From the NCBI RefSeq assembly GCF_003719825.1, contig NZ_RIBS01000005.1, forward strand, positions 124,001-188,000: DNA of 64,000 bases, in the 5' to 3' direction. This document shows positions 17,607-27,182 of the stretch, one piece after another. How positions within the stretch are numbered: position 1 is the first letter of the stretch; each line of letters begins with the position of its first letter. The notes below the pieces were generated by a model, which searched no databases, was not told where the DNA came from, and saw only the letters and a list, made by a program, of their open reading frames with translations. A program made the translations under genes and the position numbers. The stretch is from Montanilutibacter psychrotolerans. GTDB lineage: Bacteria; Pseudomonadota; Gammaproteobacteria; Xanthomonadales; Xanthomonadaceae.

Positions 17607-18170
17607 ATGCAGATTCCCGACATCCAGCTGGAAACGCAACGCCTGCTGCTGCGCCCACCTTGCGAGGCGGACTTCGAGCCGTGGGCGGCGTTCATGGCCG
17701 ACGAAGAACGCACCCGCTTCATCGGTGGCGCGCAGGCACGGCCGGTCGCCTGGCGTGGGCTCGCGGCGATGATCGGCTGCTGGGCAATGCGCGGCTATGC
17801 GATGTTCTCGGTGATCGAGAAGGACACCGGACGCTGGGTTGGCCGGCTCGGACCCTGGTGCCCGGAGGGCTGGCCGGGTACCGAGGTCGGCTGGAGCGTG
17901 ATCGGCGATGTTGCCGGCAAGGGCTACGCCACCGAAGGCGCCACGGCGGCCATCGACTGGGCGTTCGACACGCTGGGCTGGCAGGAGGTGATCCACACCA
18001 TCTCCCCGGAAAACACCGCGTCCAAGGCGCTGGCCGCCCGGCTCGGCTCGCAGTTCAGCCACGTCGGCAAGCTGCTGCCGGAACCGTTCAATGACGAGCC
18101 CGTCGAGGTCTGGAAGCAGACCCGCGAAGCCTGGTTTGCCCACCGCCGTGGCCAGGGAGCCCGCGCATGA
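17607..18170 (+). CDS. GNAT-family N-acetyltransferase (RimJ/RimL type)
   Basis: The 187-residue product opens with LETQRLLLRPPCEADF, the standard start of RimJ/RimL-like acetyltransferases. It has the acetyl-CoA loop region around GWSVIGDVAGKGYATEGATAAIDWAF and the conserved ENTASKALAARLG segment. These enzymes transfer acetyl groups from acetyl-CoA to protein N-termini, amino acids or antibiotics; the substrate cannot be told from sequence. GGAG precedes the ATG at 17607. The stop overlaps the start of the following glutathione transferase gene (ATGA at 18167-18170), so the pair is probably translationally coupled. Confidence 0.87.
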   Translation: MQIPDIQLETQRLLLRPPCEADFEPWAAFMADEERTRFIGGAQARPVAWRGLAAMIGCWAMRGYAMFSVIEKDTGRWVGRLGPWCPEGWPGTEVGWSVIGDVAGKGYATEGATAAIDWAFDTLGWQEVIHTISPENTASKALAARLGSQFSHVGKLLPEPFNDEPVEVWKQTREAWFAHRRGQGARA

Positions 18171-18808
18171 TCACCGTCCACGGGTTTTCCCCCTCCGGCA
18201 ACTGCCACAAGCTGCGCCTGCTGCTGGATCAGCTCGGTCGCGAGTACCGTTGGAACGAGGTCGACCCCAGCAAGGGCGAGACCCACACGCCGCAGTTCCT
18301 GGCCTTGAATCCGAACGGCAAGGTGCCGGTACTGGAGCTCGACGACGGCCGCGTGCTGACCGAGTCGAACGCGATCCTGTGCTGGCTTGCCGAGGGTTCG
18401 TCGTTCCTGCCGGTGGACAGCTGGCAGCGCGCACAGGCGCTGAGCTGGATGTTTTTCGAGCAGTACAGCCACGAACCCTTCGTGGCGGTCGCGCGTTTCA
18501 TCTGCGGCTGGACGCCGCTGGATTCTCCGCGTCGCGCCGACCTGCCGCGGCTGCGCGAGCGCGGCCACCAGGCGCTGGCGGTGATGGAGCGGCACCTGTC
18601 GACGCAGCCCTGGTTCACCGGTGACAACTACGGCGTTGCCGACATCGCGTTGTTTGCCTACACCGATGTCGCCGGCGACGGCGGCTTCGATCTCTCCGCG
18701 TATCCGGCGCTTCGCGACTGGCTTGCGCGGGTCCGCAAGACGCCGGGCTTTGTCGCGATGCCCGACCCCGATGCAGAGGCCACCGCGCGTATCGCCCGGT
18801 CCGACTGA
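18167..18808 (+). CDS. Glutathione S-transferase family protein
   Basis: The 213-residue product has the two GST domains: an N-terminal thioredoxin-like part (GFSPSGNCHKLRLLLDQLG, NPNGKVPVLELDDG, LTESNAILCWLAEG) and a C-terminal helical part with YGVADIALFAYT, which contains the N-capping motif of the fold. The TESNAI segment is the glutathione gamma-Glu binding site. The likely role is cytosolic detoxification or a thiol transfer. The start overlaps the end of the upstream acetyltransferase by four bases, indicating one operon. Confidence 0.9.
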   Translation: MITVHGFSPSGNCHKLRLLLDQLGREYRWNEVDPSKGETHTPQFLALNPNGKVPVLELDDGRVLTESNAILCWLAEGSSFLPVDSWQRAQALSWMFFEQYSHEPFVAVARFICGWTPLDSPRRADLPRLRERGHQALAVMERHLSTQPWFTGDNYGVADIALFAYTDVAGDGGFDLSAYPALRDWLARVRKTPGFVAMPDPDAEATARIARSD

Positions 18809-18917
18809 CCTTCATCGCAAACGGCTGGTGCCGGCGCGAAGCGCCGTGCCAGCCACCCATCGACGGTTGCCCCGTGGCACCGACGGTGACCCCAATCCCG
18901 CCTTCCGAGTGAATCCG

Positions 18918-21200
18918 ATGTCCGCCCAGTCCAACCCCATTCTCGCGCGCATGAAGGGCCTCAACCGCGCCGAGATCTGCGACGTCAACTTCAGCGAGTT
19001 CGTGCACGCCTGGAACGGTCGCAGCGACGCCCGGCCGTCGCCGGACGAGGCGATCCTGGACGGCAGCGCACTGGACGCGCGCGGCTTCCGCGAGCTGTTC
19101 GAGTCGCAGCTGGTCAGCCGGCACCTGGACCTGATGGCGCGCGTGCTGCGCGTGCAGAACAAGGTCTTCTACACGATCGGTTCCTCCGGCCACGAAGGCA
19201 ACGCGATGGTCGCGCGCCTCACGCGCCACACCGATCCGGCGTTCCTGCACTACCGCAGCGGCGGCTTCATGGCCGAGCGTTTCCGCAAGTTGCCGGGCAT
19301 GGATCCGGTGATGGATTCGGCGCTGAGCTTCGCCGCCAGCAAGGACGATCCGGCATCCGGCGGCCGCCACAAGGTGTGGGGCAGCAAGCCGTTGTGGGTG
19401 CTGCCGCAGACCTCGACGATCGCCTCGCACCTGCCCAAGGCGCTGGGCACCGCGGTGGCAATCGAGGCCGGTCGCCGCAACGGCCACGCCTTGCCGATTC
19501 CCGACGACAGCATCGCCATCTGCTCGTTCGGCGACGCATCCAGCAACCACGCCACCGCGCAGACCGCGTTCAACGCCGCTGCCTGGACCGCCTACCAGAA
19601 GCTCCCCGCACCGGTGCTGTTCGTGTGCGAGGACAACGGCATCGGCATTTCGGTGAAGACGCCCGATGGCTGGGTGGCACGCAACTTCGCCCAACGCCCT
19701 GACCTGGACTACTTCTACGCCGACGGCCTGGACCTGGCTGGCGGATACGGCGACGTGCAGCGCGCCGTCGAGCACTGCCGTCGCACGCGCCGTCCCACCT
19801 TCCTGCACCTGCGCACGACCCGGATCATGGGTCACGCCGGCACCGACTTCGAGATTGAATGGCGTTCGATCGAGGAGCTGTGCGCGGTCGAGGCCACCGA
19901 TCCGCTGCTGCGCTCGGCGGCGATCGCACTTGAGTCGGGCCTGATGTCGAAGGACGAGGTGTTGGCGCTGTACGAAGCCACCCGTGCCAAGTGCTTCGCC
20001 GCCGCCGAGGAGGCCGACCGTCGACCCAAGCTCGATCGCCTGGACGATGTGATCGCGCCGCTGGCGCCGTACTCGCCCGAGGCGGTGCAGCGCGAGGCCG
20101 TGCGCGCCGATTACGACGACAAGCGCCTGCAGGTGTTCGGTAGCGAGGCCAAGCTGCCGGAAAACCAACCGCCGCGGCATATGGCAATCCAGATCAACAA
20201 CGCGCTGCACGACGTGTTCGCCAAATACCCCGAGACCCTGCTGTTCGGCGAGGACGTGGCGCAGAAGGGCGGCGTGTACACCGTCACCAAGGGCCTGCAG
20301 AAGGCGTTCGGCCCGCGTCGCGTGTTCAACACGCTGCTCGACGAGACGATGATCCTGGGCATGGCGCAGGGCTTCGCCAACGTCGGCATGCTGCCGCTGC
20401 CGGAGATCCAGTACCTGGCGTACTTCCACAACGCCTGCGACCAGATCCGCGGCGAGGCGGCCAGCCTGCAGTTCTTCAGCAACGACCAGTACCGCAACCC
20501 GATGGTCGTGCGCATCGCTGGCCTGGGTTACCAGCGCGGCTTCGGCGGGCACTTCCACAACGACAACTCGATCACCGCGCTGCGCGATATCCCCGGCCTC
20601 GTCGTGGGCTGTCCGTCGCGCGGCGACGACGCGGCGACCATGCTGCGCACGCTGATGGCGCTGGCCAAGGTTGACGGTCGCGTCTGCGCGCTGCTCGAAC
20701 CGATCGCGCTGTACATGACCAAGGACCTGTACGAGCCCGGCGACGGCGGCTGGTTGACCAGCTACCCGAAGGCCGACGAGGCGATGACGCTCGGCGAAGG
20801 GCGTGTCTACCCGCCCGAAGCGGGTGGCGAGGGCGACGACCTGGTGGTGTTCAGCTACGGCAACGGCGTGCCGATGAGCCTGCGTGCAGTGCGCGAGATC
20901 GGCCGCAAGCACGGCTGGAAGGCGAGGGTGGTCGACCTGCGCTGGCTGGTGCCGCTCAACGATGCGTTCATCGTCGAGCAGGCGCGCAATGCCCGCCGGA
21001 TCATCGTGGTCGACGAAGGCCGTCGCAGCGCCGGCGTCGGCGAGGGTGTGATCACCGCGCTGGCCGAGGGCGGTCTCGGCAACGTGCCGATGCAGCGCGT
21101 GGTTGGTGTCGACACCTACACCCCGCTGGCCGGTGCCGCGTTCCTGGTGATCCCGGGCGAGGACGACATCGTGGCCGCGGCAGACAGGCTGGCCGGCTGA
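18918..21200 (+). CDS. Fused alpha/beta 2-oxoacid dehydrogenase E1 component
   Basis: This 760-residue thiamine-diphosphate enzyme carries both E1 halves in one chain. Residues about 60-400 are the E1-alpha type, with the ThDP-binding block GDASSNHATAQTAFN and CEDNGIGIS. Residues about 420-760 are E1-beta type (PENQPPRHMAIQINNAL, FGEDVAQKGGVYTVTKGL, DETMILGMAQGFANVG, and a C-terminal transketolase domain VVDLRWLVPLND). E1 of branched-chain or related 2-oxoacid complexes decarboxylates the oxoacid and passes the acyl group to a lipoyl E2. No E2 or E3 gene lies nearby, so the partner complex and substrate are unknown. The ATG at 18918 is chosen because the conserved region starts just after it; the open frame to 18621 overlaps the GST gene. 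ATG codon 12 (MKGLNRAEI) is an alternative start. Confidence 0.86.
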   Translation: MSAQSNPILARMKGLNRAEICDVNFSEFVHAWNGRSDARPSPDEAILDGSALDARGFRELFESQLVSRHLDLMARVLRVQNKVFYTIGSSGHEGNAMVARLTRHTDPAFLHYRSGGFMAERFRKLPGMDPVMDSALSFAASKDDPASGGRHKVWGSKPLWVLPQTSTIASHLPKALGTAVAIEAGRRNGHALPIPDDSIAICSFGDASSNHATAQTAFNAAAWTAYQKLPAPVLFVCEDNGIGISVKTPDGWVARNFAQRPDLDYFYADGLDLAGGYGDVQRAVEHCRRTRRPTFLHLRTTRIMGHAGTDFEIEWRSIEELCAVEATDPLLRSAAIALESGLMSKDEVLALYEATRAKCFAAAEEADRRPKLDRLDDVIAPLAPYSPEAVQREAVRADYDDKRLQVFGSEAKLPENQPPRHMAIQINNALHDVFAKYPETLLFGEDVAQKGGVYTVTKGLQKAFGPRRVFNTLLDETMILGMAQGFANVGMLPLPEIQYLAYFHNACDQIRGEAASLQFFSNDQYRNPMVVRIAGLGYQRGFGGHFHNDNSITALRDIPGLVVGCPSRGDDAATMLRTLMALAKVDGRVCALLEPIALYMTKDLYEPGDGGWLTSYPKADEAMTLGEGRVYPPEAGGEGDDLVVFSYGNGVPMSLRAVREIGRKHGWKARVVDLRWLVPLNDAFIVEQARNARRIIVVDEGRRSAGVGEGVITALAEGGLGNVPMQRVVGVDTYTPLAGAAFLVIPGEDDIVAAADRLAG

Positions 21201-21342
21201 CCGCGGGAAACGGGGGCTGGATCGTGGTGACCGGGCGAGGTGTCAGCCCGGCGCCACGTCGGCGCCCTGGTGGATCACGCGTGCGGGTCGGTCCGGACTT
21301 TCGGAGCACCCCGCAGCGGGCCGGTAGCGGTCTGGCGCGCCG

Positions 21343-22218
21343 CTAGCGGGCGAGCCCTTCGCGCAACGTGAGTTCCTGCACCGGCATGCCGCCGATGGCC
21401 AATGCCGACGGTGTGCGTTCCAACGGCAGTACCGCCAGCGCGAACCGGTTGCCGGCCGCGCACACCACGTTGCCGATCGCAGTGTCGCCGGCGCGCACTT
21501 CGGCGCCGGGGTCGATTCTGCCGCCGCCTTCGAGCAGCGCCAGGCCGCGCTTTACCTTGCCCAGGAAATGGGTGCGGGCCACGATTTCCTGGCCCGGATA
21601 GCAGCCCTTCTTGACGCTGAAGGCATTCAGGCGCTGCAGCGACAACTGTTGCGGCGTCCAGTGCTCGACCTGCGACTCCGGCAGGCGTGGCAGGCCGTGG
21701 GCCAGATCGAACGCCGCCCATTGCGCCATCGCCGCCGCGTCTTCGGCCCCTGCGTCCGCGCCGATGCGCAGGCACCGCGGTCCACCGTCGGCGCCCAGGT
21801 CCAGCTCCAGATCCAGTTCCAGGGCGCCGCTGCCGGCCCGGTCATCGAACGTATTGCCATTGGCGACGGCGGGGGCCTCGAAGCGCCCGCTGGCGAAAAG
21901 GTCTTCGCGTGGCCTGACAACCACCTTGCTGCGGAACACGAAGCGCCGCAGCGCATCGCAGAAGGCGACCGCGTTGGCATCGGGCAGCCACAGCAGCAGC
22001 GACTCGTCGCTGCGCTTGAGCAGGGCGAACAGCGCCATTACGCGACCTTTCGGGGTCAACCAGCCGCTCCATTGCCACTGTCCTGGCGTGATGGCGGTCA
22101 CGTCGTTGCAGAACTGCGCCTGCGCGAAAGCCGCCGCATCGCGCCCCTCGAGCGTGGCCACGGACGTGCCGGACAGGGCGAAATGACGGCCGGATGCGGC
22201 CTGCGGGTTGTCATGCAT
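21343..22218 (-). CDS. ygfZ: tRNA-modifying / Fe-S assembly protein YgfZ
   Basis: YgfZ is a folate-binding, GcvT-like protein needed for maturation of some Fe-S enzymes and linked to tRNA modification. The 291-residue product carries the family signature KGCYPGQE at 204-211 with the essential Cys206, and the GcvT-like N-terminal half (QFCNDVTAITPGQWQWSGWLTPKGRV). It is transcribed divergently from the succinate dehydrogenase locus, with the sdhAF4 start only 29 bases away. That fits a supporting role for iron-sulfur enzymes, although co-function is an inference. Confidence 0.92.
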   Translation of the reverse strand: MHDNPQAASGRHFALSGTSVATLEGRDAAAFAQAQFCNDVTAITPGQWQWSGWLTPKGRVMALFALLKRSDESLLLWLPDANAVAFCDALRRFVFRSKVVVRPREDLFASGRFEAPAVANGNTFDDRAGSGALELDLELDLGADGGPRCLRIGADAGAEDAAAMAQWAAFDLAHGLPRLPESQVEHWTPQQLSLQRLNAFSVKKGCYPGQEIVARTHFLGKVKRGLALLEGGGRIDPGAEVRAGDTAIGNVVCAAGNRFALAVLPLERTPSALAIGGMPVQELTLREGLAR

Positions 22219-22247
22219 GAGGTCGGGACTTAAGCTTTGGCGCTGAA

Positions 22248-22412
22248 ATGATAGGCGAAACCACCACGGACACCGCAGCCCAACCGACCTCGCCGCCGGC
22301 CGAAAAGGCCGATGCCGACGTCCAGCCGCCCAAGGAAGTGGGCGGTCGCGAAGGGCCCGAGCCTACCCGTTACGGCGACTGGGAAAAGAACGGCCGCTGC
22401 ATCGATTTCTGA
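22248..22412 (+). CDS. sdhAF4: Succinate dehydrogenase assembly factor 4 (DUF1674)
   Basis: This 54-residue gene is easy to miss. The product has a Thr/Ala/Pro-rich N-terminal half and the DUF1674 C-terminus GPEPTRYGDWEKNGRCIDF, the conserved segment of SdhAF4-type factors. In mitochondria SDHAF4 binds flavinylated SdhA and protects it before complex assembly. The start ATG at 22248 lies just after the divergent ygfZ start and has no strong ribosome-binding site. It is followed after 101 bases by sdhC. The family match is clear from the C-terminal motif; the bacterial role is inferred from the mitochondrial one. Confidence 0.87.
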   Translation: MIGETTTDTAAQPTSPPAEKADADVQPPKEVGGREGPEPTRYGDWEKNGRCIDF

Positions 22413-22513
22413 CGCCATACCGACCCGTTTCAACCGCTGCACCCGACCGCTCCCCCACCATTTCGTCCCGCCACGCGGCGTCACGCCGCCCAGCCGAGAG
22501 ACAGCGCACGCCC

Positions 22514-22909
22514 ATGGCGAATCGCGAACGTCCGTTGTCACCGCATCTGCAGGTGTATCGCCCGCAGGTCCAGATGATGACCTCCATCGTGCACCGGGCC
22601 ACCGGTGTGATCCTTGCCCTCGGCAGCCTGCTGATCGTGTGGGCGTTGCTGGCATTGGCCGCCGGGCCCGACGCATGGGCGCAGTTCAGCGCGTGCGCGC
22701 GCTCGCCGCTGGGCTTCATCGTGCTGTTTGGCTGGAGCTGGGCATTTGCCTACCACCTGATCAACGGCATCCGTCACCTGGTCCAGGACGCCGGCTACGG
22801 CTACGCCATCGCCGCGTTCGTGCGCAGCAGCTGGATCTCGGTGTTCGGCAGCCTCGCGCTGACCAGCCTGATCTGGATCGTAGCGATGATGCAGCGGGGT
22901 GGCGCATGA
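22514..22909 (+). CDS. sdhC: Succinate dehydrogenase cytochrome b556 subunit
   Basis: SdhC is one of two membrane anchors of complex II and helps bind heme b and ubiquinone. The 131-residue product has the N-terminal family signature RPLSPHLQVYRPQ followed by SIVHRATG (Ser and Arg near the quinone site) and three membrane helices. The heme-ligand segment is AYHLINGIRHLVQD in the second helix. The stop overlaps the sdhD start (ATGA at 22906-22909), so the two anchors should be made in equal amounts. Confidence 0.95.
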   Translation: MANRERPLSPHLQVYRPQVQMMTSIVHRATGVILALGSLLIVWALLALAAGPDAWAQFSACARSPLGFIVLFGWSWAFAYHLINGIRHLVQDAGYGYAIAAFVRSSWISVFGSLALTSLIWIVAMMQRGGA

Positions 22910-23295
22910 ACGGCAACAACCTGCGTAACCCGCTCAAGACCGCGCGCGGCCTGGGTTCGGCGAAGGACGGTACGCACCACTTCATCGTCCAGCGCATCAC
23001 CGCCGTGGCGCTGATCTTCCTGGCGACCTACGTCGTCGGCCTGGTGGTATGGCATGCCGGTGCCGACTACGCGACCGTGCGCGCGGCCGTCGCCAACCCG
23101 TGCAACGCCGTGCTGCTGGTGGCGTTCCTGGTCACGGCGTTCTGGCATGCCCAGCTCGGCATGCAGGTGGTCATCGAAGACTACGTCCATGCCCCGGGCC
23201 TGGCGTTCGCCTCGCAGCTTGCCGTCCGCTTTATCTGTGTCCTCGCTGCCATCGCCAGCGTGCTCGCCGTCATCCGCATCGCGCTGGGGAACTGA
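22906..23295 (+). CDS. sdhD: Succinate dehydrogenase hydrophobic anchor subunit
   Basis: The 129-residue second membrane anchor of complex II has three helices (about residues 25-48, 60-82 and 103-125). The segment [17 protein letters not shown] in the second helix carries the conserved His of the heme site and the Asp-Tyr pair next to the quinone site. It overlaps sdhC by four bases and is followed after five bases by sdhA. Confidence 0.93.
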   Translation: MNGNNLRNPLKTARGLGSAKDGTHHFIVQRITAVALIFLATYVVGLVVWHAGADYATVRAAVANPCNAVLLVAFLVTAFWHAQLGMQVVIEDYVHAPGLAFASQLAVRFICVLAAIASVLAVIRIALGN

Positions 23296-23300
23296 ACACC

Positions 23301-25094
23301 ATGCCTGCCGCATACAAGATCCAGGAACACACCTTCGACATGATCGTGGTCGGCGCCGGCGGCGCGGGCCTGCGTGCGACCTTCGGCCTGGCCCAGAAGG
23401 GCCTGAAGACCGCCTGCATCACCAAGGTGTTTCCGACCCGTTCGCACACCGTTGCCGCGCAGGGCGGCATCTCGGCCGCGCTTGCCAACATGGGCGAGGA
23501 CGACTGGCGCTACCACTTCTTCGATACCGTAAAGGGCTCGGACTGGCTGGGCGATCAGGACGCGATCGAGTACATGTGCCGCGAGGCGATCCCGGCGATC
23601 ATCGAGCTCGAGCACCAGGGCGTGCCGTTCTCGCGCACGGCCGAAGGCAAGATCTACCAGCGCCCGTTCGGTGGCATGACCACCCAGTACGGCGAAGGCC
23701 CGCCGGCGCAGCGCACCTGCGCCGCCGCCGACCGCACCGGACACGCCATCCTGCACACGCTGTACCAGCAGTCGCTGGCGCACGACGCGCAGTTCTTCAT
23801 CGAGTACTTCGCGCTCGACCTGATCATGGACGAGCACGGCGCCTGCCGCGGCGTGCTCGCGCTGGACATGGCCGAAGGCACGCTGCACCTGTTCAAGGCG
23901 CAGGGCACCGTGCTGGCCACCGGCGGCTACGGCCGCGCGTACTTCTCGGCAACCTCGGCCCACACCTGCACCGGCGACGGTGGCGGCATGGCGCTGCGCG
24001 CGGGCCTCGGGCTGCAGGACATGGAGTTCGTCCAGTTCCACCCGACCGGCATCTACGGCGCCGGCTGCCTGATCACCGAAGGCGTGCGTGGTGAGGGCGG
24101 CATCCTGCGCAACAGCAATGGCGAGCGCTTCATGGAGCGCTACGCCCCGAGCGTGAAGGACCTCGCCCCGCGCGACATGGTCAGCCGTTCGATGACCATC
24201 GAGATCCGCGAAGGCCGCGGCGTCGGCGAGCACAAGGACCACATCCTGCTCGACCTGACCCACCTCGGACCGGAAGTGATCCACGAGAAGCTGCCCGGCA
24301 TCGCCGAATCGGCGCGCATCTTCGCCAACGTCGACGTCGAGAAGCAGCCGATCCCGGTGATCCCGACCGTGCACTACAACATGGGCGGCATCCCCACGAA
24401 TTACCACGGCGAAGTGGTGCAGCTGAAGAACGGCAACCCCGACGAAGTCGTGCCGGGCCTGTACGCCATCGGCGAAGCGGCCTGCGTGTCGGTGCACGGC
24501 GCCAACCGCCTGGGCTCGAACTCGCTGCTCGACCTGGTGGTGTTCGGCCGCGCGGTGGCCAACCGCGCCGCCGAGACCGTCAAGCGCGACGGCAAGCACG
24601 CCAAGCTCGCTGCCGATGCCTGCGACCAGGCGCTGGCGCGACTGGACAAGCTGCGCAACGCCAGTGGTGGCACGCCCACCGCGGTCATCCGCGACAAGAT
24701 GCAGCGCACGATGCAGGCCGACGCTGCGGTGTTCCGCACCGGCGAGACCCTGGCCGACGGCGTCAAGAAGATCCGCGAGATCAACGCCTCGTTCGCCGAC
24801 GTCAAGGTCAGCGACCGTTCGCTGATCTGGAATTCGGACCTGATCGAGACCTACGAGTTGTCCAACCTGCTGGGCCAGGCGCTGACCACGATCGTCTCGG
24901 CGGAAAACCGCACCGAGTCGCGTGGCGCGCACGCCCGCGAGGACTTCCCGGAGCGCGACGACGTCAACTGGCACAAGCACACCCTGTGCTGGCTGGACGA
25001 CAAGGGCGAGACCCGCATCGACTATCGCCCGGTGCACATGTACACGTTGAGCGACGACGTGTCCGTGATCCCGCCGAAGAAGCGCGTCTACTGA
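23301..25094 (+). CDS. sdhA: Succinate dehydrogenase flavoprotein subunit
   Basis: SdhA oxidises succinate to fumarate with covalently bound FAD, on the cytoplasmic face of the membrane. The 597-residue product has the dinucleotide fold [11 protein letters not shown] and the flavinylation motif [10 protein letters not shown] with the FAD-linked His. It also has the substrate segment [10 protein letters not shown] and the active-site region [15 protein letters not shown]-terminal helical domain ends in the usual PPKKRVY. The ATG at 23301 lies 5 bases after sdhD. Covalent FAD attachment is expected to be helped by the SdhE encoded 1.4 kb downstream and the SdhAF4 encoded upstream. Confidence 0.97.
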   Translation: MPAAYKIQEHTFDMIVVGAGGAGLRATFGLAQKGLKTACITKVFPTRSHTVAAQGGISAALANMGEDDWRYHFFDTVKGSDWLGDQDAIEYMCREAIPAIIELEHQGVPFSRTAEGKIYQRPFGGMTTQYGEGPPAQRTCAAADRTGHAILHTLYQQSLAHDAQFFIEYFALDLIMDEHGACRGVLALDMAEGTLHLFKAQGTVLATGGYGRAYFSATSAHTCTGDGGGMALRAGLGLQDMEFVQFHPTGIYGAGCLITEGVRGEGGILRNSNGERFMERYAPSVKDLAPRDMVSRSMTIEIREGRGVGEHKDHILLDLTHLGPEVIHEKLPGIAESARIFANVDVEKQPIPVIPTVHYNMGGIPTNYHGEVVQLKNGNPDEVVPGLYAIGEAACVSVHGANRLGSNSLLDLVVFGRAVANRAAETVKRDGKHAKLAADACDQALARLDKLRNASGGTPTAVIRDKMQRTMQADAAVFRTGETLADGVKKIREINASFADVKVSDRSLIWNSDLIETYELSNLLGQALTTIVSAENRTESRGAHAREDFPERDDVNWHKHTLCWLDDKGETRIDYRPVHMYTLSDDVSVIPPKKRVY

Positions 25095-25112
25095 TCTGGA
25101 GCGAGCATCACC

Positions 25113-25895
25113 GTGGCCGAATTCACTCTCCCGAAAAACTCGCAGATCCAGAAGGGCCGGCATTTCCCGGCCCAGGGCGCCAAGCAGCCGCGCACCTTCA
25201 AGGTGTACCGCTGGAATCCCGATGACGGCATGAACCCGCGCGTGGACACCTACGAGGTGGACATGGCGGCGTGCGGTCCGATGGTTCTGGACGCGCTGAT
25301 CAAGATCAAGAACGAGATCGATCCGACCCTGACTTTCCGGCGTTCGTGCCGTGAAGGCATCTGCGGTTCGTGCGCGATGAACATCGACGGCACCAACACG
25401 CTGGCCTGCACCAAGGCGATCAGCGATTGCGAAAAGGCCGAGGTGCCGATCTACCCGCTGCCGCACATGGAAGTGGTCAAGGACCTGGTCCCGGACCTCA
25501 CCCATTTCTACGCGCAGTACGCGTCGATCAAGCCGTGGCTGCGCACGCAGAGCGCCACCCCGTCGGATCGCGAGCGCCTGCAGTCGCCGGAAGACCGCAA
25601 GAAGCTCGACGGTCTGTACGAATGCATCCTGTGTGCGTGCTGCTCGACCAGCTGCCCGAGCTACTGGTGGAACGGCGACCGTTACCTCGGCCCGGCCGTG
25701 CTGCTGCAGGCCTACCGCTGGATCGTCGACTCGCGCGACGAGGACACCGGTGCGCGCCTGGACGATCTCGAAGACCCGTTCAAGCTGTATCGCTGCCACA
25801 CCATCATGAATTGCGCGCGGACCTGCCCGAAGGGGCTGAATCCGGCCAAGGCGATTGGCGAGATCAAGAAGCTGATGCTCGCGCGCCGCGCCTGA
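25113..25895 (+). CDS. sdhB: Succinate dehydrogenase iron-sulfur subunit
   Basis: SdhB passes electrons from FAD to the quinone. The 260-residue product has the [2Fe-2S] ligands CREGICGSC plus a later Cys (NTLAC), the [4Fe-4S] motif [11 protein letters not shown] and the [3Fe-4S] motif [14 protein letters not shown], in the normal order. A GTG start at 25113 follows sdhA by 18 bases with GGAG upstream. A GC-rich hairpin lies 21 bases past the stop. Confidence 0.97.
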   Translation: MAEFTLPKNSQIQKGRHFPAQGAKQPRTFKVYRWNPDDGMNPRVDTYEVDMAACGPMVLDALIKIKNEIDPTLTFRRSCREGICGSCAMNIDGTNTLACTKAISDCEKAEVPIYPLPHMEVVKDLVPDLTHFYAQYASIKPWLRTQSATPSDRERLQSPEDRKKLDGLYECILCACCSTSCPSYWWNGDRYLGPAVLLQAYRWIVDSRDEDTGARLDDLEDPFKLYRCHTIMNCARTCPKGLNPAKAIGEIKKLMLARRA

Positions 25896-25916
25896 TTGAC
25901 GGTGGCAGGTGTGCTA

Positions 25917-25939
25917 CCGCTTCCGTCACCCGGAAGCGG
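25917..25939 (+). terminator. Hairpin after sdhB
   Basis: CCGCTTCCG (25917-25925) and CGGAAGCGG (25931-25939) form a perfect 9-bp stem with the loop TCACC. No T-run follows, so it may attenuate rather than end transcription into the MAPEG-sdhE-ygfX genes. Confidence 0.45.
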
Positions 25940-26066
25940 CGTTGACCGGGTTTCCCGGCAGGCAAGGTGCCGCAGCGGCTGACCGTCGCTGCGCGTGGTA
26001 GATCCCCCGGTGCGTTCGCACCTTTGCCGTCCGGCATGGACGGCCACAACCAGTACGAGGTTGTTG

Positions 26067-26489
26067 ATGGAGAGCAAGGCGATCTTCCTTCCGGCCGTCG
26101 CGATGGCGACGTTGACGCTGATGGTCTGGCTGCGGATGTTTTTCCTCCGCGTGGGCCAGATGAAGCGCGACCGCATCCACCCGCAGGCCGTGGCCACATC
26201 GTCCCAGGCCACCGCGCGCCTGACCGACAGCCGCGCCGCCGACAACTTCCGCAACCTGTTCGAGTTGCCGGTGCTGTTCTACCTGGCGTTGGTGGTGGCC
26301 GCGTTGACCGGGCAGGTCGCGCCGTCGATCCTCGGCCTGGCGTGGGCGTTCGTGGGGCTTCGCGTCCTGCACAGCGCCATCCAGTGCGGCTACAACAAGG
26401 TGATGCACCGCTTCTACGCGTACGCCGCTGGTGCCGCGATGCTGTGGGCGTTGTGGGCCGTGCTGGCAATCGGCCTGCTACAGGCATGA
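26067..26489 (+). CDS. MAPEG family membrane protein
   Basis: MAPEG proteins are small four-helix membrane proteins that in eukaryotes include glutathione transferases and eicosanoid enzymes; bacterial members mostly lack a known substrate. The 140-residue product has four hydrophobic helices and the family segment [15 protein letters not shown], followed by the helix pattern [26 protein letters not shown] precedes the ATG at 26067. The stop overlaps the sdhE start (ATGA at 26486-26489), so it is translationally coupled to the complex II maturation gene. The reason for that coupling is not known. Confidence 0.85.
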   Translation: MESKAIFLPAVAMATLTLMVWLRMFFLRVGQMKRDRIHPQAVATSSQATARLTDSRAADNFRNLFELPVLFYLALVVAALTGQVAPSILGLAWAFVGLRVLHSAIQCGYNKVMHRFYAYAAGAAMLWALWAVLAIGLLQA

Positions 26490-26755
26490 CCCAACCGCCG
26501 CTCAGCGACGCCGACGAGATCGAGCTGCGTCGCTTGCGCTGGCGTTGCCGGCGCGGCATGCGCGAACTCGACCAGTTGCTCGGGCGGTATCTCGACCGTT
26601 GCTGGCGGCAAGCGCCCACCGACGAACGCGTAGTTTTCCTTCGACTGCTCGACACCGAGGACGATAGGCTCTGGCACTGGTTCATGGGCCACGAGCGTCC
26701 CACCGATGCCGAACTCGCCACACTGGTCGACCACATCCGCACCCTGCCGCCTTGA
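26486..26755 (+). CDS. sdhE: FAD assembly factor SdhE (CptB/YgfY)
   Basis: SdhE promotes covalent attachment of FAD to SdhA and FrdA. The 89-residue all-helical product has the family motif RRGMRELD, whose RGxxE residues contact the flavoprotein, and the conserved [14 protein letters not shown]. It starts inside the MAPEG stop (four-base overlap), and the ygfX-like frame overlaps its end by about 50 bases. Location downstream of sdhCDAB, separated by one gene, supports the assignment. Confidence 0.92.
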   Translation: MTQPPLSDADEIELRRLRWRCRRGMRELDQLLGRYLDRCWRQAPTDERVVFLRLLDTEDDRLWHWFMGHERPTDAELATLVDHIRTLPP

Positions 26756-27158
26756 GTGGCACGCCTCGCGTCTGCTCGCGGGGTTGCTGTTGATGTTGGG
26801 AATGCTTTCCGGGTTCTCGGTGCTGGCCAGTGAAATGCCACGTTCGACCGCCGTACCGTTGGCGCTGGCTGCGTTGGCGCATGCGACCTGGCTGGCCCGG
26901 CGCCAGTGGCGGCTGCCTCCGCGCAAGCTGGTGCTGCCCGAGGGCGACGGCATCGCCACGCTCGATGGCGAGGCCATGGCCTCCGTCAGCGTGGTCTGGC
27001 GCGGCCCCCTGGCGTTTCTGCGCTGGCGTGATCCCAAAGGGCGCCTGCAGCGCATGTCGGCCTGGCCCGACACCCTCGATCGTCGGGGGCGGCGTGAACT
27101 GCGACTGGCGATGGTGGCGCGGCGGCCTGCGCCACCGGCGCGATCGATGGCACCATAG
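26706..27158 (+). CDS. ygfX: YgfX (CptA)-like membrane protein
   Basis: The 150-residue product has two adjacent hydrophobic helices (about residues 21-41 and 46-61) preceded by [12 protein letters not shown], and a soluble C-terminal half. This layout is that of YgfX/CptA, whose gene sits next to sdhE (ygfY) in E. coli. YgfX has been proposed as a toxin paired with SdhE and also as a membrane partner; its function is disputed. Sequence similarity is weak and the call leans on topology and position. The only upstream ATG in frame, at 26706, lies inside sdhE, giving a 50-base overlap; the conserved segment just after the sdhE stop has no closer start codon. Confidence 0.65.
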   Translation: MPNSPHWSTTSAPCRLEWHASRLLAGLLLMLGMLSGFSVLASEMPRSTAVPLALAALAHATWLARRQWRLPPRKLVLPEGDGIATLDGEAMASVSVVWRGPLAFLRWRDPKGRLQRMSAWPDTLDRRGRRELRLAMVARRPAPPARSMAP

Positions 27159-27182
27159 CGGCCCCGCAGGCATAGATGCCCC

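Noticed and set aside
18621-18917. Longer N-terminus for the fused E1 component
   Set aside because: The extra frame overlaps the GST gene and reads as shadow peptide; the conserved region begins right after the ATG at 18918.
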